From: Pseudomonadota bacterium
GTDB lineage: Bacteria > Pseudomonadota > Alphaproteobacteria > Rhodospirillales > Magnetospirillaceae
DNA: 64,000 bases
Assembly (NCBI GenBank): GCA_021793155.1
Contig: JAJYTF010000006.1
Span: 62,001 to 126,000 of the forward strand
Reading direction: 5' to 3'
A model generated the notes under the pieces. That model saw only the letters and a program-made list of their open reading frames with translations, searched no databases and had not been told where the DNA came from. The position numbers and the translations under genes are program-made. Shown here piece after piece: positions 16,130 to 30,128 of this stretch. Position 1 is the first letter of the stretch. The number at the start of each line of letters is the position of its first letter.

Positions 16130-17478
16130 GCTTCGGCTGGCGACGGTTTGTGCCCGACACACTGGTCGGCCGCACGCTGATGGTGCTGTTGGCCGGCCTG
16201 GTCCTGTCGCAACTGGCCGGCCTGGTCCTGTTTTCCATCAACCGGCTGGAGCTGGCCAATCGCCTTGGCGCCTCGCAGGCGGCCGATCGCATCGCCGGGG
16301 TCCTGCAGCTGGTCGAGCAGACGCCCGAGGCCGAGCGCGGACGGGTCGTCCATGCCATGGAACGGCCGGGCCTGAGGGTTGGCTGGGGACTCTCGCCATT
16401 GACCGGCGGTGACGATAAGGCGAGCGAAAGCGTCGTGCTGCGCCATGAACTGGAGCGACGCCTGCCAGGTCGGCTTTTCCATGCGGAGTTCCGGCCACCG
16501 CCGGTGCCTCCGCCACCGGGCGAAGGACCGGAGCCGGGACCAGGAATGAGTCATGGCCGTCCCCCGGCGACACTGGTTGCCGTGCGACTCGACGACGGCA
16601 CCTGGCTCAACATCGCGGTGTTCTGGCCTCATGAGGGAACCCTGTGGCGCCCCGGGTTCGTCGGCCCTCTGGGCGGCGGCCTGCTGGTCGTGGTCACCTT
16701 GTCCGTTCTCGCGGTGCGCCGCGCCGCCAAGCCGTTGCGCCAACTTGCCGAGGCCGCCGAGCGGCTGGGTCGCGACGTGGCGGCGCCGCCCCTCGCCGTC
16801 GGCGGACCCTACGAGGTCCGGCAGGCGGCATTGGCCTTCAACCGCATGCAGCACCGTCTGCGCCGCTTCATCAATGACCGCACCCAGATGATCGCCGCCA
16901 TCAGCCACGACCTGCGGACACCGATCACCCGGCTGAAGCTGCGCGCCGAATTCGTCGAAGACGAGGAGCAGCGGATCAAGATGCTGGCCGATCTCGACGA
17001 GATGGAGGCGATGATCGCCGCCACCCTGGCTTTCGCCCGTGAAGACGCCCTGCGCGAGGCGCATCGCCCGGTCGATCTGGCACAACTGCTGCGTGGGCTG
17101 TGCACCGATTTCCACGCCACGTACAGAGGCCCCGACAGTTTGATCGTCAATGCGGGCGAGACCGGGCTGAAACGCGCCTTCGCCAACCTTCTCGACAATG
17201 CCCGCAAATATGGAGGCGCGGCCCGGGTCGGGGTGGTCGCCGACGGCGGGCATGCGGTGGTCACTATCGACGACGACGGGCCGGGTATACCGGAGAGCGA
17301 ATTGGAACGCGTTTTCGCGCCCTTTTATCGCGTTGAAAGCTCGCGCAATCGCGAGACCGGTGGCACTGGCCTCGGCCTTTCGGTCGCCCGTTCCGTGATG
17401 CGCGCCCACGGCGGCGACATCGCCCTGACCAACCGCTCGAGTGGCGGACTGTCGGCGCTGGTCACCGTTCCTATCTGA
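16126..17478 (+). CDS. Sensor histidine kinase, EnvZ-like
   Basis: A 450-residue inner-membrane kinase starting at GTG 16126, overlapping the regulator stop. Order: first membrane helix (LMVLLAGLVLSQLAGLVLFSI), a periplasmic region of about 130 residues with an unusual proline-rich stretch (FRPPPVPPPPGEGPEPGPG), second membrane helix (LLVVVTLSVLAV), HAMP, then the H-box AAISHDLRTPITRL with His 261, the N-box NLLDNARKYG, and G-boxes DDDGPGIP and GGTGLGLSVARS. All catalytic motifs are intact. Its stop lies 2 bases from the end of the convergent phasin gene. Cognate partner is the upstream OmpR-type regulator. Confidence 0.96.
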   Translation: MSFGWRRFVPDTLVGRTLMVLLAGLVLSQLAGLVLFSINRLELANRLGASQAADRIAGVLQLVEQTPEAERGRVVHAMERPGLRVGWGLSPLTGGDDKASESVVLRHELERRLPGRLFHAEFRPPPVPPPPGEGPEPGPGMSHGRPPATLVAVRLDDGTWLNIAVFWPHEGTLWRPGFVGPLGGGLLVVVTLSVLAVRRAAKPLRQLAEAAERLGRDVAAPPLAVGGPYEVRQAALAFNRMQHRLRRFINDRTQMIAAISHDLRTPITRLKLRAEFVEDEEQRIKMLADLDEMEAMIAATLAFAREDALREAHRPVDLAQLLRGLCTDFHATYRGPDSLIVNAGETGLKRAFANLLDNARKYGGAARVGVVADGGHAVVTIDDDGPGIPESELERVFAPFYRVESSRNRETGGTGLGLSVARSVMRAHGGDIALTNRSSGGLSALVTVPI

Positions 17479-17480
17479 AT

Positions 17481-18176
17481 TCAGTGCGGACGCGATTCGC
17501 GGCCCGCACCTTCGACTCCGCGTGGTGCGGCCGGGCGCGGCTCCTCCGGCTCCAACGGTCCATTGCCGACATGTTCTCGGATCGGATTGACCGCATCATT
17601 GGCGACACGGCTGGAAAGATGCAGCAGGCGCGCGCTTTGGGCGACCAGCACGTCCACCGTCTCCTTGACGAAGTCACGCTGACGGGCGATCACCTCTTCC
17701 ATGGTTCGGCATTCCAGAAGGTCGTTGGCCAGCTGCATTCCAAGGCGCATCGACCGCTGGGTGAAATGCGTCATCTCCCAGCCCATTTCCTGCAGGCCGC
17801 GCGCTAGGCGGGCGCTGGACTGCATCATGGCGTCGAAATCGGCCCGCGAATGCTCGGTGATGTCGCGATAGGCATGGGTCGACATATTCAGCAGGTTATG
17901 CGCTTCCTCCTGCTGGCTGCGCACCATGTCGGCTGTCTGGCGGATTGCCCGGTCGGTCACGCGCGTCGCTTGTTCTGCCGCCTGGCGCCCGGATTCAGCA
18001 GCCTGCTGCCCCGTCTGTTCGGCGGCCTGCCTGCCGGCCTCGACGCTGTGCTGGGCTTCCTCAGCCACCCGCGGGGGGCGTTGCCCGCCGCTCCCCGGGT
18101 CGGTGGGGGTGGCGGGTTGTGCCGGCCGCTCGCCAGGCGCGGAGGTGCCGCTCGCTTCGTCCTTCCTGTTCGCCAT
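17481..18176 (-). CDS. Phasin-family protein
   Basis: A 231-residue cytoplasmic protein. The N-terminal 90 residues are low complexity, rich in Ala, Gln, Gly and Pro, with repeated QAAEQTGQQAAESGRQAAEQ segments predicted to be amphipathic helix. Residues about 105-190 carry the phasin core: FDAMMQSSARLARGLQEMGWEM, QLANDLLECRTMEEVIARQRDFV. Phasins coat polyhydroxyalkanoate granules and control their size and number. A strong ribosome site (GAGGAGGAA) precedes ATG 18176. It is transcribed toward the sensor kinase and is not obviously linked to it; no PHA synthase is in the window. Confidence 0.88.
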   Translation of the reverse strand: MANRKDEASGTSAPGERPAQPATPTDPGSGGQRPPRVAEEAQHSVEAGRQAAEQTGQQAAESGRQAAEQATRVTDRAIRQTADMVRSQQEEAHNLLNMSTHAYRDITEHSRADFDAMMQSSARLARGLQEMGWEMTHFTQRSMRLGMQLANDLLECRTMEEVIARQRDFVKETVDVLVAQSARLLHLSSRVANDAVNPIREHVGNGPLEPEEPRPAAPRGVEGAGRESRPH

Positions 18177-18378
18177 GATGAGCTTCCTCCTCGACGGGTT
18201 CGATGGTGGCGAAACGGCTCATGCCATCGAAGGTTCCCGTCGCGGTGAGGAAATGTTCGGCAGCGGCCAAGCGCGCATGGCGATGCCTCGGCCGGAAGGA
18301 GAACGTTCGGCGTGCCGGAATGTTTCGGCGCCTCAGGCGCCCCGCAGTCATGTTTCCTTGCTACGCCCGTTCCGAATG

Positions 18379-18405
18379 AAAAACGCCGGGGCGTGTCCCG
18401 GCGTT
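18379..18405 (-). terminator. Intrinsic terminator of the 67-residue membrane protein gene
   Basis: On the minus strand AACGCCGGG, a 6-base loop, then CCCGGCGTT followed by TTTTT-C. A 9-bp perfect stem with T-run lies 26 bases after the stop of the gene at 18431-18634. Confidence 0.85.
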
Positions 18406-18430
18406 CCGATGCGTGGAAAACCGGCCGAAA

Positions 18431-18634
18431 TCAGCCGGCGTGCTCGTCAGGAGAGGACGCTGTTGCCAACACCACGACGGTGATCAGCATGACGGCGGTC
18501 ATGGCCAGACCGAAGTACAATGCCAGGCCGAACAGGCTGATCTTGAAGTCGAGACCGATGAAAACGCCGACATAGACGAGCAACCCGACGAGGGCGACGC
18601 CCAGGGAACTGAGGGTCTTGGCAGTGGCAGACAT
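18431..18634 (-). CDS. Small two-helix membrane protein, unknown function
   Basis: A 67-residue protein of two membrane segments: LGVALVGLLVYVGVFIGL and ALYFGLAMTAVMLITVVVLA, joined by a short charged turn (DFKIS). No Cys or His ligands are present. A ribosome site AAGGAG 6 bases upstream of ATG 18634 and a clean terminator downstream support a real, monocistronic gene. I do not recognise the family; small subunits of membrane complexes or stress-related proteins look like this, but nothing here assigns a role. Confidence 0.8.
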   Translation of the reverse strand: MSATAKTLSSLGVALVGLLVYVGVFIGLDFKISLFGLALYFGLAMTAVMLITVVVLATASSPDEHAG

Positions 18635-18674
18635 GCGAACTCCTTAAGTAATTGCCGCGGCGACGAATTTCCAG

Positions 18675-18730
18675 CCGAACCGGGGCGCCAGCCCCTGCTC
18701 AGCCGTTCGGGGCGCGGCTTTCCTTTTTCC
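18675..18730 (+). other. Nested hairpin followed by T-rich tract
   Basis: CCGAAC (18675-18680) pairs with GTTCGG (18705-18710); inside, GGGGC (18682-18686) pairs with GCCCC (18691-18695). About ten bases further comes TTTCCTTTTTCC. No plus-strand gene ends just upstream, so it could be an attenuator or a leader structure of the glucan operon. Confidence 0.45.
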
Positions 18731-18851
18731 CCCCGGGAAGCCACACCGAACGAGCAGTCTGCTTCCGAAACGGTACAACCGTCAATGCCCAAACACAGGA
18801 ACATACGGTTGGGTCGGCTGTTGACCTGCCAGCCGCTGGCCGGAATGGCGC

Positions 18852-18966
18852 TGGTGGTCCTGCCCTGAGGCTTGGCCTCCAGGCCTCAAGGCCGGACCAC
18901 CAACTGACTGAATTGTGGCGAGCATCTGGAGGATGACGCCCGCACCATCCGTCAGGTGCTCGCCAC
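18852..18966 (+). ncRNA. Structured repeat, copy 1 (upstream of GH13-GlgE gene)
   Basis: A compact 115-nt unit: an outer stem TGGTGGTCC/GGACCACCA (18852-18860 with 18894-18902) enclosing a hairpin around GAGGC/GCCTC, a linker ending TGAATT, and a long hairpin GTGGCGAGCA/TGCTCGCCAC (18915-18924 with 18957-18966), extended inward by CTG/CAG and GGATG/CATCC. A second, diverged copy lies at 60741-60862 with compensatory changes in the long stem. It ends 18 bases before the GTG start and 4 bases before the TAGGAG ribosome site, so it would be in the 5' leader of the glucan operon. It may be a cis-regulatory RNA or a mobile palindromic element; the sequence alone cannot separate these. Confidence 0.55.
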
Positions 18967-18984
18967 AGGGTAGGAGCATTCCGC

Positions 18985-21900
18985 GTGCAGACAGGGCCGC
19001 GCATTTACAACCTTTTCCCTCTGCTGGCAGGCGATGTGGAAGGGTGGGCCGGCCACCTTGGGCGCATTGCCGGCATGGGATTCGATTGGCTCTTCATCAA
19101 TCCGTTCCACTACCCCGGCTTTTCCGGCAGCCTTTACGCGGTCAAGGACTATTACGAGATGCATCCGCTGTTGCGCGGAACCAGCCGGGAAGGTGCCGAT
19201 GATCTGTTGCGCGGCTTCGTCGCGGCGGCGGCAGGGCACGGTCTCAGGGTGATGATGGACCTCGTGGTCAATCATACCTCGAAGGACAGCAGGCTGGTCG
19301 AACGGCATCCCAACTGGTTCGCCCGCAACCGGGATGGCTCGTTGCGATCCCCTCGGGCGATCGATCCGACCGCTCCGGAAGGCTTTGTCGAATGGGGCGA
19401 TCTGGCCGAAATGGATTTCGCCAACCCGTCGATCCATTCCGATGTGGTGGCCTATTTCCGTGGAGTTGCCGGCCATTATGCCGAACTTGGGTTTGCCGGC
19501 TTTCGCTGCGACGCCGCCTATCAGGTGCCGTCGATGGTTTGGGAAGGCATCATCGGCGGCGTCAAGCGGCGCCGGCCGGATACGGTGTTCGCCGCCGAAA
19601 CCTTGGGATGCACCCCGGATCAGGCGGCCGAAGTTGGGCGGGCCGGCTTCGACTATCTGTTCAACAGCGCCAAGTGGTGGGATTTCCGCTCGGACTGGTA
19701 CTTCGAACAGTACGACCTATTCCGCGGCATCGCTCCGTCCATAGCCTTCCCGGAAAGCCACGACACCCCGCGCCTGGCCGCCGAACTGCCGGCCGGCGCC
19801 GACGTCGAAGCCCATTACCGGCGACGGCTGGCGTTCTCGCTGTTCGCCTCGGCCGGGTGGATGATGCCCCTGGGCTACGAATATGGTTTCGTCCGCCGTC
19901 TGGATGTGGTGGCGACCCGGCCGGGCGACTGGGAAAAGGCGCGCTTTGACCTGTCTTCCTTCGTCACTCGGCTGAACCGGCTCAAGGCCAGCACCCGCGC
20001 GCTCAACGAGGAAGGACGGCTGGAGCGCCTGACTTCGCCCGACGGGCCGGTTCTGGCATTGCGTCGCCACGACCGGGCCGAGGAGGACGCGGTATTGCTG
20101 CTGATGAACCTCGACGAAGCAGGCGAACGGACGGTGGATCTGGCAGCGTTCGGCGATGCCGGCGAGGATATCACGCCCGGCGGCGGACCTGCGGAGGCGA
20201 ATCGCGACCGGGTGGTCCTGGCACCTCTGGAAGCCCGCCTGCTGCACCGGAGCAGGCAGGGCACCTCCGTCGGAAGCGCCGCGTCGCGCGGCCTGCCGCA
20301 CACCGTCAGCCGGGCCATCGTCATCGAGGACGTCCGGCCGCGCCTCGATGACGGCCGCTACCCGGTGAAACGGGAAGTGGGCGACATGGTGGAAGTGTCT
20401 GCCGACGTCTTCACCGACGGACATGACCACCTGGCTGCGCGGATCCTGTTCAAGGAGAAGGGCTCGTCGCGCTGGGATGAAACGGTGCTGGCGGCGCGCG
20501 ACAATGACCGCTGGGCCGGGCGCTTCCTGCTGACCCGCAACTGCCGATGGGTTTTCACCATCGAGGCCTGGGTCGACCGATTCGAGTCGTGGCGTGACGG
20601 CGTGCTCAAGAAGCGGCAGGCTGGACAGGACCTCGGTATCGACCTGGCGGAAGGCCGGCAGCTCGTCGAATCCGCCCTGGCCCGCGCCGACGCGCCGGAC
20701 CGTACACGGTTGGAACGCATCCTGGCCGATGTGGACCGGGCTGCCAACGAGGACGAGCGGAGCGGGCTGTTGCTGTCCTCGCTGGTCCGCCAGCTGATGG
20801 TTTTGAGCCCGGACCGTAGCCGCGCGGTCGCATGCGATCGCGAATACGAGGTGGTGGCCGACCGGGTCGGCGCCCGCTATGCCGCCTGGTACGAGATGTT
20901 TCCCCGCTCGCAGGGACGGGATCCGACCAGGAGCGCGACATTCGGCGACTGCGCGGCTCGGCTGCCCGATATCGCTGCGATGGGGTTCGACGTCATCTAT
21001 CTGGTGCCGATCCACCCCATCGGCCGGGTGCATCGCAAGGGGGCCGACAACAGCCTGGAAGCCGGTCCCGAGGATCCGGGAAGTCCCTATGCCATCGGCT
21101 CGGCGGAAGGCGGTCACCGGGCGGTCCATCCGGATCTCGGCACACTGGAGGATTTCCGCAGCTTTGTCGCTGAGGCCCGTCGGCTGAACATGGAGGTGGC
21201 GCTCGACCTGGCCCTCCAATGCGCGCCGGATCACCCATGGGTCGCCGAGCATCCGGAATGGTTCCGCTTCCGCCCCGACGGCACCATCCGCTATGCGGAG
21301 AACCCGCCGAAGAAGTACCAGGATATCGTCAATGTCGACTTCTGGAACGCCGAAGCACGCGCCCTCTGGGACGAAATCCTGGGGACCGTGCTGTTCTGGG
21401 TCGGACAGGGCGTGACGATCTTCAGGGTCGACAACCCCCACACCAAGCCGGTGCCGTTCTGGGAGTGGCTGATCGCCACCGTCCAGGCGCGCCACCCCGA
21501 GGTTCTGTTCCTCGCCGAAGCGTTCACCCGGCCGAAGATGATGCGGATGCTGGCCAAAGTCGGCTTCAACCAGAGCTATACCTATTTCGCCTGGCGCAAT
21601 TTCAAGGATGAGCTGACCGAGTATCTGACCGAGCTGGCGCTAAGCGAAATGCGCGAATACTACCGCCCACACTTCTTCACCAATACCCCTGACATCCTGA
21701 CTGCTTATCTGCAGACGGGCGGGCGCCCGGCCTTCCGCATCCGGCTGGTGCTGGCCGCCACGCTGTCATCGCTCTACGGCATCTACAACGGCTTCGAACT
21801 ATGCGAGGCGGCGGCCGTTCCGGGCAGCGAGGAATACCTGCATTCCGAGAAATACCAATACAAGGTCTGGGAGTGGAACCGCCCCGGCAACATCAAGGCG

Positions 21901-22272
21901 GATATCACCCGGATCAATGCCATCCGACGGGCCAATCCGGCCCTGCACGAGTTCGAGAACTTGAGGTTTCACCAGGCGGACGATGACAGCGTGCTGTTCT
22001 ACGGGAAGATGAGCTTGGACCGGTCGAACATGGTGTTCGTCGCGGTCAACCTGGACCCTTTCGACGTCCACGAGGCCGTCCTGCATTTTCCGCTTGCCGA
22101 AATGGGGGTACCGGAAGGCGAAACCTTCGAGGTGGAAGAATTGCTGGGTGGCGGACACCATCTGTGGCGTGGCGCGGAACACCGCCAGAGGCTTGACCCG
22201 CAGGTCAATCCGGCTGCCGTTTTCCGGATCACCGTGTGGCGGTCGGTCGGCTGGCGAGAGCCATGCCTGTAG
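18985..22272 (+). CDS. glgE: GH13 alpha-amylase-like domain fused to GlgE maltosyltransferase
   Basis: A 1095-residue fusion. Residues about 1-425 are a GH13 domain with its own catalytic set: VVNHTSKD, nucleophile Asp 176 in GFRCDAAYQ, acid Glu 205 in FAAETLG, and Asp 260 in PESHDTPR. Residues about 440-1095 are a complete GlgE: the N-terminal beta-domain (RAIVIEDVRPRLDDGRYPVK), YAAWYEMFPRSQG, nucleophile Asp 816 in FRVDNPHTKP, Glu 845 in FLAEAFTRPK. GlgE transfers maltosyl units from maltose-1-phosphate to alpha-glucan. It is the first gene of the cluster and precedes treS, matching the TreS-Pep2-GlgE-GlgB pathway. GTG start with TAGGAG 8 bases upstream. The activity of the first domain is unknown; hydrolysis or transfer on the same glucan is plausible. 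Usual GlgE proteins are about 660 residues. Confidence 0.9.
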   Translation: MQTGPRIYNLFPLLAGDVEGWAGHLGRIAGMGFDWLFINPFHYPGFSGSLYAVKDYYEMHPLLRGTSREGADDLLRGFVAAAAGHGLRVMMDLVVNHTSKDSRLVERHPNWFARNRDGSLRSPRAIDPTAPEGFVEWGDLAEMDFANPSIHSDVVAYFRGVAGHYAELGFAGFRCDAAYQVPSMVWEGIIGGVKRRRPDTVFAAETLGCTPDQAAEVGRAGFDYLFNSAKWWDFRSDWYFEQYDLFRGIAPSIAFPESHDTPRLAAELPAGADVEAHYRRRLAFSLFASAGWMMPLGYEYGFVRRLDVVATRPGDWEKARFDLSSFVTRLNRLKASTRALNEEGRLERLTSPDGPVLALRRHDRAEEDAVLLLMNLDEAGERTVDLAAFGDAGEDITPGGGPAEANRDRVVLAPLEARLLHRSRQGTSVGSAASRGLPHTVSRAIVIEDVRPRLDDGRYPVKREVGDMVEVSADVFTDGHDHLAARILFKEKGSSRWDETVLAARDNDRWAGRFLLTRNCRWVFTIEAWVDRFESWRDGVLKKRQAGQDLGIDLAEGRQLVESALARADAPDRTRLERILADVDRAANEDERSGLLLSSLVRQLMVLSPDRSRAVACDREYEVVADRVGARYAAWYEMFPRSQGRDPTRSATFGDCAARLPDIAAMGFDVIYLVPIHPIGRVHRKGADNSLEAGPEDPGSPYAIGSAEGGHRAVHPDLGTLEDFRSFVAEARRLNMEVALDLALQCAPDHPWVAEHPEWFRFRPDGTIRYAENPPKKYQDIVNVDFWNAEARALWDEILGTVLFWVGQGVTIFRVDNPHTKPVPFWEWLIATVQARHPEVLFLAEAFTRPKMMRMLAKVGFNQSYTYFAWRNFKDELTEYLTELALSEMREYYRPHFFTNTPDILTAYLQTGGRPAFRIRLVLAATLSSLYGIYNGFELCEAAAVPGSEEYLHSEKYQYKVWEWNRPGNIKADITRINAIRRANPALHEFENLRFHQADDDSVLFYGKMSLDRSNMVFVAVNLDPFDVHEAVLHFPLAEMGVPEGETFEVEELLGGGHHLWRGAEHRQRLDPQVNPAAVFRITVWRSVGWREPCL

Positions 22273-22303
22273 AGAGATTGCGCGCCGTGGAAAAAGCGCC
22301 GGT

Positions 22304-22367
22304 GTCATCCTGAGCGGAGCGAAGGATCTCGCTGGCCGAGGAGATCCCTCGCTCTGCTCGGGATGAC
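22304..22367. repeat. Dispersed 27-bp inverted repeat between glgE and treS
   Basis: Left arm 22304-22330 begins GTCATCCTGAGCGGAGCG; right arm 22341-22367 ends CTGCTCGGGATGAC; the arms are imperfectly complementary over 27 bases with a 10-base loop. I recall this GTCATCCTGAGCG-type palindrome as a dispersed repeat found in many unrelated bacteria. Here it fills the glgE-treS gap and ends 7 bases before the treS start, so it could shape the mRNA. Confidence 0.85.
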
Positions 22368-22374
22368 AGTTGCG

Positions 22375-25300
22375 ATGCCCGCCCGTGATCCTTACTGGTT
22401 CAAGGACACCGTCATCTACCAGTTGCACGTCAAGTCGTTCTTCGATGCGAACAACGACGGGATCGGCGATTTCCGGGGGCTGACGGACCGGCTCGACTAC
22501 ATTCGGCGACTTGGCGTCGAGACCATCTGGCTGCTGCCGTTCTATCCGTCGCCGCTCAAGGACGACGGCTACGACATCGCCGACTACCGCAACGTCCACC
22601 CCAGCTACGGGACCCTGCGGGATTTCCGGACATTCGTCCGCAAAGCCCATGCCCACGGCCTCAAGGTGCTGACGGAACTGGTCATCAATCACACCTCGGA
22701 TCAGCACCCCTGGTTTCAGCGGGCCCGACGGGCGCCGCCGCGCTCGGCAGCACGCCGATTCTACGTATGGAGCACCACCTACGAGCGCTACGCGGGCACC
22801 CGCATCATCTTCACCGACACGGAGAAATCCAACTGGCAATGGGACGACACGGCCGGCGCCTATTACTGGCACCGCTTCTTCGCGCATCAACCCGACCTCA
22901 ATTTCGACAATCCGCGAGTGGTGCGCGAGGTCATCGCGGTCATGCGGTTCTGGCTGGATATCGGCGTCGATGGCATGCGGCTCGACGCCGTCCCCTATCT
23001 GTGCGAGCGCGAGGGCACCAACAACGAGAACCTGGCCGAGACCCACGCCATCCTGAAGCGTCTGCGCCGGGCCATGGACGAAAGCCATCCGGGGCGGATC
23101 TTCCTGGCCGAGGCGAATCAGTGGCCCGAGGATGTGCTGCCCTATTTTGGCCAGGGCGACGAATGCCACATGGCGTTCCATTTCCCGCTGATGCCGCGCA
23201 TGTTCATGGCGATCGCACGCGAGGACCGGCATCCCATCACCGACATCATGCGCCAGACGCCGGAGATCCCGCCCAACTGCCAGTGGGCGGTGTTTCTGCG
23301 CAATCACGACGAACTCACCCTGGAAATGGTCACCGACCGCGAGCGGGACTATTTGTGGGACACTTACGCCAAGGATCTGCGCGCGCGCCTCAACGTCGGG
23401 ATCCGCCGGCGGCTGGCTCCGCTGATGGACAATGACCGGCGCAAGATCGAACTGATGAACAGCCTGCTGATGAGCATGCCCGGCACGCCGATCATCTATT
23501 ACGGTGACGAACTGGGCATGGGCGACAACATCTTCCTCGGCGACCGCAACGGGGTCAGGACGCCCATGCAGTGGTCGGAAGACCGTAACGGCGGGTTTTC
23601 GCGGGCCGACCCGTCATCCTTGTACCTGCCGGCCATCATGGATCCCGGCTACGGCTACCGCTCGCTCAACGTCGAGGCGCAGACCCGCAGCCCGTCTTCG
23701 CTGCTCAACTGGATGCGCCGCCTGATCCAGGTGCGTCGCAGCCGCAGCACCTTCGGGCGCGGCTCCCTGCGGTTCGTCTACCCGGCCAACCGGCGGATCC
23801 TCGCCTATTTGCGGGAATACGAAGGCGAGGCCATCCTATGTGTGGTCAATCTCGCCCGCTCGGTCCAGGGTGTCGAACTGGAATTGGCCGAGTTCAAGGG
23901 GCGGGTGCCGATCGAACTCATGGGGCAGAGTTCCCTGCCGCCCATCGGCGATCTGCCCTATTTCCTCACCCTGCCGCCCTATGCTTTCTACTGGCTGCTG
24001 CTAGCTCGCGAGACCGAAGCGCCTGACTGGCATCAGGAGGTGGCGGCGGCATCGCCCGAATTGCACACGCTGGTGGTCCGCGACGGGATCGCCGGCATCC
24101 TGCTCGGCAGTTGCCGTCGTTCGCTGGAGAACGATATCCTGCCGCGCTTTCTGCCCAACCAGCGCTGGTACGGTGACAAGGGGCAGGCGATTGCCGGAAT
24201 CGAGATCCTCCGCTGGGCCGACTTGCCCGACGGCCGCGGGGGGAACTGGCTGCTGGTCCTGGTAGCGGTGCGCCGGGCCGATGGCGTGGTGCGACAGTAT
24301 TCGCTTCCGCTGGCCTCGGCCTGGGGAGCGGTGGGCGAGGAGATGGCCGCTGCCGCCAATCCCGCCGTCCTCGCTCGTTTGCGGTCCGGACCGAGAGTGG
24401 GCGCGCTGTACGATGCGGCCGCTGATGAGGGGTTTTCCTTGGCCTTGCTAGCGGCGATGCGCGACGGTCGGACCTTTCCGGCCCCGGAAGGGCTGGTGGC
24501 CTGCTTCTACACCAAGGCGATGGAAACCCTTCTGTGGGCGCCCGAAGTGCCCTCGGTTCGCCGCGTCAGCGCCGAGCAGTCGAACAGTTCGATCGTCGTC
24601 GGCGAGGCGGCGGTGATCAAGCTGATCCGCCGGCCCGAGCCGGGTATCAGCGTCGAGGTGGAGATGGGGCGTTACCTTACCGAGGTCACGACCTTTCCCT
24701 TCGCCCCGGCCCTGCTGGGCGGGATCTCGCTGAATGAGCCGGGCGGTCGCGCCGTGTTTGTGGCGACGGCGCATGCGCTGGTGCCCAATCAAGGCGATGC
24801 CTGGTCCTGGGCAACCCGCCAGCTGGAGCGCTTCCTCGACGAACTGAGCCTGCTGCCGCCGGCGGAAAGCAGTAACCGCCTGACTGCCGGGGATCCGGAG
24901 CTCTCCAATTTCATCGAGGTCCTGGGTAGCCGCACAGGCGAATTGCACCGGGCGCTGGGCTGCATCACCGGCGACCGCGACTTCGATCCGGAGCCGATCC
25001 AGCCGGCCGACATCGAGATGTGGCGGTGCCGGGCTCAGGAGCAGGCGGGCGCCGCCTTGGCGGCGCTGCGGGGCTCAGCGGGAGAGTTCCGCGAAGCGAA
25101 ACACCTGCTCGCCAACGCCGAACGGCTGCACCGGCGGGTGGACGAACTGGTGCCGGATCGGGTCGACGGTGCCAAGTGCCGGGTCCACGGCGACTACCAT
25201 CTGGGTCAGGTTCTGGTGGTCAAGAACGATGTGTCGATCATCGATTTCGAAGGAGAGCCGGCCCGCCCGCTGGCCGAGCGGCGGGCCAAGGACAGCCCGC

Positions 25301-25639
25301 TTCGCGACGTGGCGGGAATGTTGCGGTCATTCGAATATGCCGCCGCATCGGTCCTGGCCCGGATGGACGCCGCGCGTCCCGGCTCGCGCCGGACCCTCGA
25401 GCCGCTTACCGCAGTGTGGATCCATCGGGCCCGCCGGCATTTCGTCGGGTCATACATCCTCACCACCGAAGGATTATCCACCCTGCCGACGGATCTACAG
25501 CAATTCCGCGGCATTCTCAGGCTGTTCTTGCTGGAAAAGGCCTGTTACGAGATATGTTACGAAGCGGCCAACCGGCCGGCCTGGCGCGCCGTTCCGGTGC
25601 GCGGAGTGTTGAGGTTGCTCGAGATCGAGGAGGGCGACG

Positions 25640-25659
<20 letters not shown>
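22375..25659 (+). CDS. treS: Trehalose synthase-maltokinase fusion (TreS-Pep2)
   Basis: A 1094-residue bifunctional enzyme. Residues about 1-550 are GH13 trehalose synthase (interconverts trehalose and maltose): [19 protein letters not shown], Asp 204 in [17 protein letters not shown], Glu 246 in [11 protein letters not shown], Asp 312 in LRNHDELT, and the [11 protein letters not shown] loop. Residues about 570-1094 are maltokinase Pep2: [14 protein letters not shown] start, then kinase loop [14 protein letters not shown] (about 935-950) and [12 protein letters not shown]. It makes maltose-1-phosphate for GlgE. Fusion of the two is common. ATG 22375 is preferred to 22363, which lies inside the dispersed repeat. 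It overlaps glgB by 20 bases. Confidence 0.95.
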
Positions 25660-27862
<2,203 letters not shown>

Positions 27863-28010
27863 CCGGGGCGCTCGCGCAGTTCATGGCCTCGTGTTAGTGT
27901 CGCCGGGTATGACGGACGCGATTATCGCCTATGACCTGCGGAGAGATCACCGCAACCCCATCCCTCTCTGCTCGTGGCAGGCGGCCTTGCCGTCTGCCTG
28001 GACCTGACCA

Positions 28011-30124
<2,114 letters not shown>

Positions 30125-30128
<4 letters not shown>

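Larger units (their letters stand above)
18635..18984. other. Leader/intergenic region before the glucan operon
   Basis: Three hundred and fifty bases upstream of the GH13-GlgE gene. It holds a nested hairpin with T-rich tail (18675-18730) and the structured repeat copy 1 (18852-18966). No open frame here looks real. I could not find a convincing sigma-70 promoter; TTGACC near 18830 lacks a matching -10. Confidence 0.6.
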
